A model generated the notes under the pieces. It saw only the letters and a program-made list of their open reading frames with translations, made no database searches and had not been told where the DNA came from. The position numbers and the translations under genes were made by a program. 64,000 nucleotides of DNA from Aeromicrobium ginsengisoli (GTDB lineage Bacteria; Actinomycetota; Actinomycetes; Propionibacteriales; Nocardioidaceae): the NCBI RefSeq assembly GCF_004134905.2, contig NZ_SDPQ02000003.1:496001-560000 (forward strand). The letters are read 5' to 3'. Below, piece by piece: positions 33,438 to 41,644 of the stretch (its first letter is position 1; the number at the start of each line of letters is the position of its first letter).

Positions 33438-34583
33438 TCAGGCCGCGGAGTCGTCCTCGTCCGGCACGATCTCGCCGGTGAGGACCTCTTCGTGGCTGTC
33501 CGGGTCCTTGATCGGGGCCCGGTCGAGCTCGCCGACGGCGCGACGTGCGAAGTCAGCGGCGAGCTGGATCGCCATCTCGCTCTCGGGCAGGACGTCGACG
33601 AGCACGGGGAACGCGTGCACCTGCTTGCGCCACAGATGCGTCTCGACCTCGACCCCGCGCTCGGACAGCAGCAGGGCCATGGCCTCGACCTCGGGACGCA
33701 GCAATTCGTCCTCGACCGCGACGAAGAACGTCGGCGAGGTGATGTAGGCCGACGCGTGCAGGGGTGAGGCATAGCCCTCGATCGCGGCGCCGTCCTCGGG
33801 CAGCCAGCGCTCCCGGATGTGGGCGATGCGGGTGATCGGCAGGTAGGCGTCGCGGGCTCTGGAGACGCGCTCGACCGCCTTGTCCTCGCGGTCGGGGTCG
33901 ACGCTCAGCAGGGGTGAGAACCCGATCAGGGCAGCCGGCGCCGGCAACCCGCGACGGCTCGCGAGCTCGGCGACCTTCATCGTGAGATAGCCGCCCGCCG
34001 AGTCGCCGGCGACCACGATCTTGTCCGGATGATCGGTCGTATCGACCAGTGCGGCGTACGCGGAGATGGCGTCCTGCACCGAGTCGGCCACGGTGCCCTC
34101 GGGCAGCTGGACGTAGTCGACCGAGATGACGGTCGCGCCAGTCTTGAGCGCGAGCCGCTCGCAGATGCGGCGATGCGTCGTGATGCTGCCGGAGAAGAAG
34201 CCACCGCCATGCAGGTAGAGCAGCGTCATGTTGCTCTCGGGGCCGTAGCGGTGGCGCATCTGCTCGACCCGCACCCCGCCGAGCTCGTAGACCTCGAACG
34301 TGATGTGGGGCGACCGCTTGCGATGCGACTGGAGGCCGTCGATCGCCCGGATCGCGGCGAACGTGCGCTCGCTGATCGGCGTGAAGCGGAGCACCGGCTT
34401 GAAGACGATGCGGATCGTCCGCTGGAGCACGCGAGCCCTGACGCTGTAGCTCTCGTGGACCACGGCCTTGTCGTAGACGACGCGCATCGGGCCGCGACCA
34501 GGGAGGCTCAGGCGGACCCGTCGGCGCGGCAGCTTCGCGACGCCGAGGAGCGTCGCGAACCGGTCGTACAGCGAGGACCACAT
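33438..34583 (-). CDS. Alpha/beta-hydrolase esterase of the HSL (hormone-sensitive lipase) family
   Basis: A 381-residue hydrolase. The oxyanion motif is LYLHGGGFFSGS, the nucleophile Ser is in VAGDSAGGYLTM, the acid is in VAVEDELL and the His in KQVHAFPVL. Residues 1-80 form a basic N-terminal extension. It probably hydrolyses short acyl esters. The ATG at 34583 is preceded 6 bases upstream by TACGCT, so it is probably leaderless, and an imperfect palindrome covers this promoter (34580-34605). It converges on the DUF3352 gene. Confidence 0.88.
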   Translation of the reverse strand: MWSSLYDRFATLLGVAKLPRRRVRLSLPGRGPMRVVYDKAVVHESYSVRARVLQRTIRIVFKPVLRFTPISERTFAAIRAIDGLQSHRKRSPHITFEVYELGGVRVEQMRHRYGPESNMTLLYLHGGGFFSGSITTHRRICERLALKTGATVISVDYVQLPEGTVADSVQDAISAYAALVDTTDHPDKIVVAGDSAGGYLTMKVAELASRRGLPAPAALIGFSPLLSVDPDREDKAVERVSRARDAYLPITRIAHIRERWLPEDGAAIEGYASPLHASAYITSPTFFVAVEDELLRPEVEAMALLLSERGVEVETHLWRKQVHAFPVLVDVLPESEMAIQLAADFARRAVGELDRAPIKDPDSHEEVLTGEIVPDEDDSAA

Positions 34584-34605
34584 ACCTCGAGCGTACGCTC
34601 GGTAT
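34580..34605. promoter_or_regulatory. Imperfect palindrome over the esterase promoter
   Basis: CATACC-(TC)-GAGCGTACGCTC-GGTATG: a 12-bp perfect palindrome flanked by CATACC/GGTATG arms with a two-base bulge. It covers the -10 and the start codon of the leftward esterase gene, so binding there would block expression. No regulator gene is adjacent. Confidence 0.4.
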
Positions 34606-34723
34606 GTTCTCGGCCCAAATCAGCGGGCCACGTTTGCGCAGGTCAGAGGCCCTTCGTGGGGCCCGACACCGGTCGCGAGATGTGACTGCGCGAGACTCGG
34701 AGCGGGCTACGGGAGGTGTGCGC

Positions 34724-35491
34724 GTGATCGAGGCGACCGTGATCTTCGCGGCCGGGGTGTGGGCCGGCATGATCAACGTCATCGTCGGCTCCGGCACCCT
34801 CATCACGTTCCCGACACTGCTGCTGTTCGGCTATCCGGCGCTCACCGCCAACGTGTCCAACAACATCGGCCTCGTCGCCGGCGGGCTGTCCGGCGTCCAC
34901 GGCTATCGGGCCGAGGCGCTCCGCCACCGCGCACTCCTGCTGCGCCTTGCGCCAGCCTCGGTGCTCGGCGCCCTGACCGGCGCGATCCTGCTGCTGGTCC
35001 TGCCCGCCGACTCGTTCCGCGCGATCGTCCCGGTCCTGATCTCGATCGGGCTCGTCATGGTCGTCGCCGGACCGGCGGTGCAACGCCGCACGGCTCGCCG
35101 GCGGGCCGAGCCCGGCACCGCGCCGCGTACGCCCCGCTGGGTCCTGCCGCTCGGCGTGTACGCGGCCGGGATCTACGGTGGCTACTTCGGCGCCGCCCAG
35201 GGCATCCTGCTCGTGGGCCTCCTTGGTGTCCTGCTCACGATCGGGCTGCAGGACATCAACGGCATCAAGAACGTCCTGGCGACGATCGTCAACGCGGTCG
35301 CGGCCATCGCCTTCATGATCGTGGCATGGGACAAGATCGACTGGGAGGTCGTCGGCCTGATCGCCGCCGGCAGCCTGCTGGGTGGTCAGCTGGGCGCGAA
35401 GATCGGCCGCCGTCTCCCGCCGCCCGTGCTCCGCGCGGTGATCCTGGTGATCGGCGTCGTGGCGCTGGTCAAGATCGTGTTCTTCGACTGA
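34724..35491 (+). CDS. TauE/SafE (TSUP) family membrane exporter
   Basis: A 255-residue protein with about eight hydrophobic helices. The two TSUP repeats start with GMINVIVGSGTLITFPTLLLFGYPALTANVSNNIGLVAGGLSG and GIYGGYFGAAQGILLVGLL. These proteins move sulfite, sulfoacetate or other small anions. The GTG at 34724 with GGGAGG 7 bases upstream is preferred over an in-frame ATG at 34604, which would add a basic non-family extension. The spacer to the esterase gene (34584-34723) holds only the palindrome described separately. Confidence 0.88.
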   Translation: MIEATVIFAAGVWAGMINVIVGSGTLITFPTLLLFGYPALTANVSNNIGLVAGGLSGVHGYRAEALRHRALLLRLAPASVLGALTGAILLLVLPADSFRAIVPVLISIGLVMVVAGPAVQRRTARRRAEPGTAPRTPRWVLPLGVYAAGIYGGYFGAAQGILLVGLLGVLLTIGLQDINGIKNVLATIVNAVAAIAFMIVAWDKIDWEVVGLIAAGSLLGGQLGAKIGRRLPPPVLRAVILVIGVVALVKIVFFD

Positions 35492-35500
35492 CCGGCCCGA

Positions 35501-36163
35501 TCACTCCGCGACGAAGCGGGCGTCGACGTCGACGTGGATGACGATCTCGGCCGGCGTCAGGTCCAGCTGCGGACCACCGTCGGAGGTGTCGGCGAAGCCC
35601 GACTTGGCCAGCATCGGGAAGGCGGCCGGGCTCTCGATGTGGTGCGTCAGCATGCCGGGGTCGGCGAGCTGGACCGCCACGACCTTGCCGCGCCGGACGG
35701 CGTTGGCGTACGACTGGGCCTTGTTGACGGCATCGTCGACGGCCGCCTTGCGGACCTCGGCCTCATACGATCGCCGGTTCTTGACGCCCACGTCCCACCC
35801 GATGCCGGCGATCTCGACGCCGTTCTTGCCCGACCAGAAGTCGAGGAATCCGCTGAGCCGTTCGAAGTCGGTGAACTCGGCGCCGACCTGGACCCGAGCG
35901 ACGTGCACGGTCTCGCCGCGCTTGCCCTCGGCGTCCCACGGCCGGTGGCTGAAGACCCGCACCTGGTCGCTCGACCACGGGCCGACCGCGCGGAGCTCGA
36001 CGAGCTCGCGCAGCTGCGAGACCAGCGGATCGTGGATCGCGACGGCGTCCTGGAAGACCTGCTGCCGGTCGGACCCCTCGACGGCCGCGGCCATCGACAC
36101 GATCGCACGTTCGGCGGGGTAGTGCTGCTCGGCTGAGCCGCGCACGGTGATGTCGAGCGTCAT
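35501..36163 (-). CDS. SIMPL (DUF541) domain protein, cytoplasmic form
   Basis: A 220-residue protein with the SIMPL pattern: ITVRGSAEQHYPAERA near the start, GKRGETVHVARVQV, and KAAVDDAVNKAQSYANAVRRGKVVAVQLADPG. No signal peptide is present, unlike periplasmic family members. The function of the family is poorly defined. CAAGAT lies 6 bases upstream of the ATG at 36163, indicating a leaderless transcript. It converges on the TSUP gene. Confidence 0.8.
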   Translation of the reverse strand: MTLDITVRGSAEQHYPAERAIVSMAAAVEGSDRQQVFQDAVAIHDPLVSQLRELVELRAVGPWSSDQVRVFSHRPWDAEGKRGETVHVARVQVGAEFTDFERLSGFLDFWSGKNGVEIAGIGWDVGVKNRRSYEAEVRKAAVDDAVNKAQSYANAVRRGKVVAVQLADPGMLTHHIESPAAFPMLAKSGFADTSDGGPQLDLTPAEIVIHVDVDARFVAE

Positions 36164-36229
36164 GCGGTCATCTTGCCGCATCGCCGGCCGCCACGCGGGT
36201 TGTCACGCGCCGACGAAGGTGGTTCACTG

Positions 36230-36256
36230 GATTCAGATATTCTGATTATCTGAATC
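36230..36256. promoter_or_regulatory. Perfect palindromic operator at the monooxygenase promoter
   Basis: GATTCAGATA (36230-36239) and TATCTGAATC (36247-36256) are exact 10-bp inverted arms with a 7-bp spacer, 12 bases before the monooxygenase ATG. The very AT-rich site contains both -10 candidates (TATTCT, 36238-36243; TTATCT, 36246-36251). It is strongly suggestive of a TetR-, MarR- or PadR-type repressor site. Confidence 0.75.
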
Positions 36257-36268
36257 GATCGGGAGACC

Positions 36269-37750
36269 ATGACGGAGACCATCCACGACGCCGTGATCGT
36301 CGGCGCAGGCTTCGGCGGCATCGGCGCGGCGATCCAGCTGCGGAGGCTCGGCCACGACGATCTCGTCGTCCTCGAGCGCGAGAGCGACCTGGGCGGCACC
36401 TGGCACGTCAACCGCTATCCCGGTCTCGCGGTCGACATCCCGTCGTCGACCTACTCCTACTCGTTCGAGCCCAACCCCTATTGGTCGCGGCTCTACGCAC
36501 CCGGCGCCGAGCTCAAGGCGTACGCGACACATGTCGCCGAGAAGTACGACGTGCGCCGGCACATGCGGTTCGACACCGTCGTCGACGGCGCGGTCTGGGA
36601 CGACGGCAAGCACTGGACCGTCAACATCGCCGGCGGCGAGCGACTGCACGCCCGCCTGCTGCTGACCGCCACGGGCTTCCTGTCGCAGCCGGCGTTCCCC
36701 GCGATCGAGGGCATCGACACGTTCGCCGGGACCGTGATCCACACGACGCGCTGGGACGACTCGATCGACCTGGACGGCCGGCGCGCGGCGGTGATCGGCA
36801 CCGGGGCGACCGCGGTGCAGCTGATCCCAGAGATCGCGCCCAGGCTCGCGGAGCTCACGGTCTATCAACGCACCGCCATCTGGGTGACACCCAAGGGCGA
36901 TCGCGCGATCCCCCAGGGTGTGCAGAAGCTCTACGCCCGGGTGCCGCTCGCCCAGCGCGCCGTGCGGACGATCGGCAGCGGCATCCTCGAGCTCATCATG
37001 GTCGCCGGGGTGCTCAAGTATCGCCGCGCCAAGCTGCTCAACCGCAGCGTCGAGAAGCTGGCGCTGCGCCATCTCGCGCGGCAGGTCAAGGACCCAGAGA
37101 CGCGTCGCAAGCTCACGCCCGACTACACGTTCGGCTGCAAGCGGCCGACGTTCTCCAACACGTACTTCCCGACGTTCAACCGCGCCAACGTGCACCTGGA
37201 GACCACGCCGATCGCACGCATCGAGCCCGACGGGATCGTCACCGAGGACGGCACCAAGACCGAGATCGACACGCTCGTGCTCGCGACCGGCTTCAACCTG
37301 TGGGACACCAACTTCCCGGCGTTCGAGGTCATCGGGCGCGGCGGCAAGGACCTCGGCAAGTTCTGGCGCGAGCAGCAGTTCCAGGCGTACGAGGGCGTCG
37401 CCGTGCCGGGCTTCCCCAACTTCGTGTCGCTCAACAGCCCTTACTCGTACTCGGGACTGTCGTACTTCACGACGATCGAGTCGCAGATGAAGCACCTCAA
37501 GCGCCTGCTCCGCGAGGTCGACCGGCGCGGCGCGGCGACGTTCGAGATCACCGAGCGCGCCAACGCGGAGTTCCTCGACCGGATGACGGATCGGCTCGAG
37601 GACTCGGTGTTCGTCAACGGAAGCTGCGCCACGTCACGCTCGTACTACTTCAACCAGCACGGCATGGCGACGCTGCTGCGGCCGACCTCGACGATCAACG
37701 CGTTCCGCGAGGCCGGCAGCTTCCCCCTCGACGACTATTCATACGCCTGA
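36269..37750 (+). CDS. Flavin-containing (Baeyer-Villiger-type) monooxygenase
   Basis: A 493-residue class B flavoprotein monooxygenase. FAD Rossmann VGAGFGGIGAAIQL and LGGTWHVNRYPGLAVDIPS, the BVMO fingerprint FAGTVIHTTRWDDS (FxGxxxHxxxWD), and the NADPH Rossmann VIGTGATAVQLIPEIA are all present. It inserts oxygen into ketones or oxidises heteroatoms using NADPH and O2. The physiological substrate is unknown. GGGAG precedes the ATG. The operator at 36230-36256 suggests induction by the substrate. The adjacent HxlR regulator is convergent, so it is only a candidate controller. Confidence 0.93.
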   Translation: MTETIHDAVIVGAGFGGIGAAIQLRRLGHDDLVVLERESDLGGTWHVNRYPGLAVDIPSSTYSYSFEPNPYWSRLYAPGAELKAYATHVAEKYDVRRHMRFDTVVDGAVWDDGKHWTVNIAGGERLHARLLLTATGFLSQPAFPAIEGIDTFAGTVIHTTRWDDSIDLDGRRAAVIGTGATAVQLIPEIAPRLAELTVYQRTAIWVTPKGDRAIPQGVQKLYARVPLAQRAVRTIGSGILELIMVAGVLKYRRAKLLNRSVEKLALRHLARQVKDPETRRKLTPDYTFGCKRPTFSNTYFPTFNRANVHLETTPIARIEPDGIVTEDGTKTEIDTLVLATGFNLWDTNFPAFEVIGRGGKDLGKFWREQQFQAYEGVAVPGFPNFVSLNSPYSYSGLSYFTTIESQMKHLKRLLREVDRRGAATFEITERANAEFLDRMTDRLEDSVFVNGSCATSRSYYFNQHGMATLLRPTSTINAFREAGSFPLDDYSYA

Positions 37751-37751
37751 G

Positions 37752-38246
37752 TCACCCCGCGAGCTTGGCGCCGGGGAGCGCGACGAGCTCGGCGCGGGTC
37801 GTCGGGTCGATCTCATGACCCGCCGAGCACGTCAGGTGCGCATGGATCTCGGCGCCGCAGTCGCGATGCCGTAGCGACATCGGCGGGCCGTCCTGGCCCG
37901 GACGGTGGGCGTCGCCCCAGTCCATCAGCGCCACCATCACGGTGCGCAGGTCACGACCGGCCGGCGTGAGGACGTACTCATGGCGGGCGCGCTCACCCTC
38001 GGGCCGATAGGGGCGCTTCGCCACGAGGCCCTCGTCGACCAGGAGCGCGAGCCGCTTGGTGAGCACGTCCCGCGCAACGCCGAGGTGCTTCTGCAGTGCG
38101 TCGAACCGACGAACACCGTTGAACAGGTCACGGACCACCAGCACGGACCAGCGGTCGCCCAGGATCTGCGCCGTCCTCGCGATCGAGCACGTGCCGGAGT
38201 CGTAGTCGGCCATCGCGGGCCCGGAAGTGCTGGGTTTGGATTCCAT
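37752..38246 (-). CDS. HxlR-family winged-helix regulator
   Basis: A 164-residue regulator. The N-terminal conserved Cys and helix CSIARTAQILGDRWSVLVVRDLFNGVRRFDALQKHLGVARDVLTKRLALLVDEGLV is classic HxlR. The C-terminal extension has Cys/His residues (HRDCG, TCSAGHEID) that could form a metal or redox site. TACCAT lies 6 bases before the ATG at 38246, so the mRNA is probably leaderless. It is divergent from the thioesterase gene and likely autoregulates both through the shared 45-base region. Confidence 0.92.
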   Translation of the reverse strand: MESKPSTSGPAMADYDSGTCSIARTAQILGDRWSVLVVRDLFNGVRRFDALQKHLGVARDVLTKRLALLVDEGLVAKRPYRPEGERARHEYVLTPAGRDLRTVMVALMDWGDAHRPGQDGPPMSLRHRDCGAEIHAHLTCSAGHEIDPTTRAELVALPGAKLAG

Positions 38247-38291
38247 ACCCAGATGGTACGCTGCTGGGACCCGTACGAGAAGAGGCGCGAC
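38247..38291. promoter_or_regulatory. Divergent promoter, hxlR / thioesterase
   Basis: The -10 elements overlap face to face: TACCAT leftward (38258-38253) and TACGCT rightward (38257-38262). CCCAG (38248-38252) and CTGGG (38264-38268) form inverted arms with an 11-bp spacer that straddles both, a plausible HxlR site. The rightward transcript has a short leader with GAAGAGG as ribosome site. Confidence 0.45.
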
Positions 38292-38792
38292 ATGACGCTC
38301 GACCAGGCAGCCCAGCAGAAGACCATCACCTGGGTCGATCCCCGGCCCCAGGCCCTGGAGGCGCTCACGATGTCAGGGCTCGACTACCTGCAGGCGATGA
38401 TCGACGGCCGCTTCCCCGCACCGCCGATAGCAAGCCACATCAACCTCGACCTGGTCAGCGTCTCGCCCGGTGTCGCGGTCATGACGGCGACGCCCGACGA
38501 GTCGCACTACAACCCGATCGGCTCGGTCCACGGCGGGTTCGCGGCGACGCTGCTCGACTCGGTGTGCGGCTGCGCCGTGCAGTCGACGCTGCCGGCCGGC
38601 ATGGCGTACACGACGCTCGACCTCAGCATCAACTACCTCCGCGGCATGACCACCGAGACCGGGCTCGTGACGGGCGAGGGCCGGGTCACCAAACCTGGTT
38701 CGCGTGCCGCCTTCGTCGAGGCCGACATCAAGGATGCGGCGGGCCGCCTGCTCGCCACGGCGACGTCAACCTGTCTCGTGTTCACTCCCTGA
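38292..38792 (+). CDS. PaaI-type hotdog thioesterase
   Basis: A 166-residue hotdog protein. The central helix motif is YNPIGSVHGGFAATLLDSVCGCAV, with the HGG typical of PaaI/DUF4442 enzymes. TTLDLSINYLRGM and GRVTKPGSRAAFVEADIKD follow. It hydrolyses acyl- or aryl-CoA thioesters. Divergence from an HxlR regulator suggests co-regulation. The ATG at 38292 has GAAGAGG upstream. The long in-frame extension to 37905 is a shadow of the hxlR gene. Confidence 0.9.
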   Translation: MTLDQAAQQKTITWVDPRPQALEALTMSGLDYLQAMIDGRFPAPPIASHINLDLVSVSPGVAVMTATPDESHYNPIGSVHGGFAATLLDSVCGCAVQSTLPAGMAYTTLDLSINYLRGMTTETGLVTGEGRVTKPGSRAAFVEADIKDAAGRLLATATSTCLVFTP

Positions 38793-38795
38793 CGG

Positions 38796-38810
38796 TTCGA
38801 CAGGCTCAAC
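38796..38810. repeat. Mini-repeat TTCGACAGGCTCAAC (reverse orientation)
   Basis: This is the reverse complement of the TTGAGCYYGTCGAA core, located 4 bases after the thioesterase stop codon. It is the only copy seen outside the Atu-like operon. Confidence 0.55.
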
Positions 38811-38866
38811 GGCCAAGGCGTGGAATTGCGGTCAAACGTGAGGTTCTCCTCGGATACCATTGTCGG

Positions 38867-40186
38867 GTGGTTTCCCTCTCCGATCTCCAGGTCCGTTCGC
38901 TCGGTGCGTGCACCGTCGACTCGCCTCTCGCGCTCTACGTCGAGGGGCGCACGACCAACGAGTACTACGTCGGCGAGACCGATCGCATCCTCTACGACGA
39001 CACGCTCGAGCTGATCGCGTCGCGCGGCGTGCCGCTCGCCGAGCTGCCGACGTTCGAGTCCGGCGGGCCACGCCAGAAGATCTTCTTCGACCCGGCCACG
39101 ACCAAGGTCGGCGTCGTCACCTGTGGCGGCCTGTGTCCCGGCCTCAACGACGTCATCCGGGCGATCGTCCTCGAGCTCAACACCCACTACGGCGTACGCG
39201 ACGTGGTCGGCTTCCAGCACGGCTACGCCGGCCTCATCGAGTCCAACGGCCACGACGTCGTCGAGCTGACGCCCGACTTCGTGTCGCGCATCAGCGAGCG
39301 CGGCGGCACGATCCTCGGCTCGTCGCGCGGCGCCCAGGACCCGTCCGCGATCGTCGACCGGCTCGTCGAGCTCGACATCGACATCCTCATGGTCATCGGC
39401 GGCGACGGCTCGATGCGCGGAGCCCACAACATCGGCGCCGAGATCGCTGCGCGCGGACTGTCGATCGGTGTCGTCGGCGTGCCCAAGACGATCGACAACG
39501 ACATCCCGCACATCGGCCAGAGCTTCGGCTTCTCCACGGCGTTCGCCAAGGCTGCCGAGTCGATCAAGGCGGCCCGCGTCGAGGTCGAGGCGGCCGTCGG
39601 CGGTGTCGGCATCGTCAAGGTCATGGGTCGCCACGCGGGGTTCATCGCGTGCTACGCGGCGCTGGCCAACCACGACGCCGACTTCGTCCTGATCCCCGAG
39701 GTCGGCTTCTCGCTCGACGGTGACAACGGCCTGCTGGCTCTGCTCGAGCGACGGGTCGCCGAGCGCGGCAGCGCGGTCATCGTGCTCGCCGAAGGTGCTG
39801 GCCAGGACCTCATCCCGGCCAGCGACCGCCGTGATGCCAGCGGCAACGCGGTGCTCGGCGACATCGCCGGGTTCCTGCGCGAGCAGATCAGCAAGGACTT
39901 CGCCAACCGCAACCAGCCGCTGACGATGCGCTACTTCAACCCCGGCTACGCGATCCGCTCCGTGCCGGCTGATGCGTCCGACTCGGTCTACTGCGCGCGT
40001 CTGGCCCAGACCGCGGTCCACGCCGCGATGGCCGGACGTACGGACATGGTCGTCGGGCGCCGGCGCCACCGGTTCGTGCACGTGCCGATCCCGTTCGTCA
40101 CCTCCGGCTCGCACAGCGTCTCGCCCGACGGCGACCTCTGGCTGTCAGTCCTCGAAAGCACCGCGCAGCCGTTCTCGATGTGCTGA
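38867..40186 (+). CDS. 6-phosphofructokinase, ATP-dependent plant/trypanosome-like clade
   Basis: A 439-residue PFK. GVVTCGGLCPGLNDVIRAIV begins the nucleotide fold. IGGDGSMRGA carries Gly at the position where PPi-dependent enzymes have Asp, so ATP is the likely donor. The substrate motif is VVGVPKTIDNDIPHIGQSFGFSTA, with the Lys common to the PPi and plant-like clades. MGRHAGFIACYAAL and PEVGF follow. It phosphorylates fructose 6-phosphate in glycolysis. The GTG at 38867 is preceded by TACCAT 6 bases upstream, so it is leaderless, and the in-frame extension upstream is rejected. Confidence 0.92.
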   Translation: MVSLSDLQVRSLGACTVDSPLALYVEGRTTNEYYVGETDRILYDDTLELIASRGVPLAELPTFESGGPRQKIFFDPATTKVGVVTCGGLCPGLNDVIRAIVLELNTHYGVRDVVGFQHGYAGLIESNGHDVVELTPDFVSRISERGGTILGSSRGAQDPSAIVDRLVELDIDILMVIGGDGSMRGAHNIGAEIAARGLSIGVVGVPKTIDNDIPHIGQSFGFSTAFAKAAESIKAARVEVEAAVGGVGIVKVMGRHAGFIACYAALANHDADFVLIPEVGFSLDGDNGLLALLERRVAERGSAVIVLAEGAGQDLIPASDRRDASGNAVLGDIAGFLREQISKDFANRNQPLTMRYFNPGYAIRSVPADASDSVYCARLAQTAVHAAMAGRTDMVVGRRRHRFVHVPIPFVTSGSHSVSPDGDLWLSVLESTAQPFSMC

Positions 40187-40309
40187 GCTCCCGAGGCTGA
40201 GCGAGCCCTGCGGCTCACCACGCGAGCTGCGGCGTAGCACTCTTCGCTTCCTGTACGCGCGTTCGTCGCATCGTGAGATGGCGTCTCGGCGCGCGATCCC
40301 GGTGGCACT

Positions 40310-40331
40310 GTCGAGGTCACAGACCTTCGAC
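40310..40331 (+). promoter_or_regulatory. Hairpin immediately upstream of the metY ribosome site
   Basis: GTCGAGGTC, loop ACA, GACC-T-TCGAC: nine pairs with one bulged T, directly followed by the GGGAGA ribosome site. It might modulate metY translation. I could not match the 158-base leader to any SAM-sensing riboswitch class. Confidence 0.35.
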
Positions 40332-40344
40332 GGGAGACACCATC

Positions 40345-41634
40345 ATGAGCGACCAGTGGTCCTTCGAGACCAAGCAGATCCACGCAGGTCAGACCCCTGA
40401 CCCGACGACCGGAGCCCGCGCGCTGCCGATCTATCAGACGACGTCGTTCCAGTTCCGCGACACGGACCACGCCGCCGCGTTGTTCTCGCTCGCCGAGCCG
40501 GGCAACATCTACACCCGCATCATCAACCCGACCCAGGGCGTCGTCGAGGAGCGGCTCGCCGCGCTCGAAGGCGGTGTCGGCGCGCTGCTGTTCGCGTCCG
40601 GCCAGGCCGCCACGACCGGCGCGCTGACCAACGTCGCCGAGGCCGGCGACCACATCGTCGCGTCGTCAAGCCTCTACGGCGGCACCGACAGCCTGCTGCG
40701 CCACAGCTTCCCCAAGCTCGGCATCGCGGTCAGCTTCGTCGCCGACCCCAATGATCCCGAGCAGTGGCGTGCCGCCACCAAGGCCAACACGAAGGCGTAC
40801 TTCGGCGAGACGATCGGCAACCCCAAGGGCGACATCCTTGACCTCGCGGCCGTCTCGGCGGTCGCCAAGGAGGTCGGCGTGCCGTTCATCGTCGACAACA
40901 CGATCGCGACGCCCTACCTGCTCAACCCGCTCAAGCACGGCGCCGACACCGTCGTGCACTCGGCGACCAAGTACATCGGCGGCCACGGCACCACGATCGC
41001 CGGCGTCGTGATCGACGGCGGGACGTTCGACTACGGCGCGCACGGCGACAAGTTCCCCGGGTTCACCGAGCCCGACGCGAGCTATCACGGTCTCCAGTAC
41101 GCCGCGGCGCTCGGCCCGGCGGCCTACATCGCCAAGCTGCGCGTGCAGTACCTGCGCAACATCGGCGCCGCCATCAGCCCGTTCAGCGCATTCCTGCTGG
41201 CGCAGGGCCTCGAGACGCTGAGCCTGCGGGTCGAGCGACACATCGCCAACACCCGCCGGGTCGCCGAGTGGCTCGAGGCACGCGAAGACGTCAGCACGGT
41301 GACCTGGGCGAGCCTCGACTCCAGCCCGTACAAGTCGCTGGCCGACACGTACGTCCCGCAGGGAGCGGGCGCCGTGCTGACCTTCGAGCTGCCCGGGGGT
41401 CTGGAAGCCGGCAAGGCGTTCATCGACTCGCTCGAGCTGTTCAGCCACGTCGCCAACATCGGCGACGTACGCAGCCTGGCGATCCACCCGGCGAGCACGA
41501 CCCACTCGCAGCTGTCGGCGGAGGAGCAGGCCGCGACCGGCGTGACCCCCGGACTCGTACGCCTGGCGGTCGGCCTCGAGGGCATCGACGACATCCTCGC
41601 CGACCTCGACGCCGGCTTCCGCGCGGCGAAGTGA
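40345..41634 (+). CDS. metY: O-acetylhomoserine sulfhydrylase MetY
   Basis: A 429-residue PLP enzyme of the Cys/Met metabolism family. ALPIYQTTSFQFRDTDHAAALF, YTRIINPTQGVVEERLAALEGG, and the PLP Lys motif VVHSATKYIGGHGT are visible. The C-terminal block VANIGDVRSLAIHPASTTHSQL is characteristic. It makes homocysteine from O-acetylhomoserine and sulfide. The ATG at 40345 has GGGAGA upstream. metX follows after 10 bases, giving a two-gene methionine operon. Confidence 0.95.
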   Translation: MSDQWSFETKQIHAGQTPDPTTGARALPIYQTTSFQFRDTDHAAALFSLAEPGNIYTRIINPTQGVVEERLAALEGGVGALLFASGQAATTGALTNVAEAGDHIVASSSLYGGTDSLLRHSFPKLGIAVSFVADPNDPEQWRAATKANTKAYFGETIGNPKGDILDLAAVSAVAKEVGVPFIVDNTIATPYLLNPLKHGADTVVHSATKYIGGHGTTIAGVVIDGGTFDYGAHGDKFPGFTEPDASYHGLQYAAALGPAAYIAKLRVQYLRNIGAAISPFSAFLLAQGLETLSLRVERHIANTRRVAEWLEAREDVSTVTWASLDSSPYKSLADTYVPQGAGAVLTFELPGGLEAGKAFIDSLELFSHVANIGDVRSLAIHPASTTHSQLSAEEQAATGVTPGLVRLAVGLEGIDDILADLDAGFRAAK

Positions 41635-41644
41635 TCGACAGAGC

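Noticed and set aside
40187..40344. SAM riboswitch before metY
   Set aside because: Expected by context, but no conserved SAM-binding core was found by eye.
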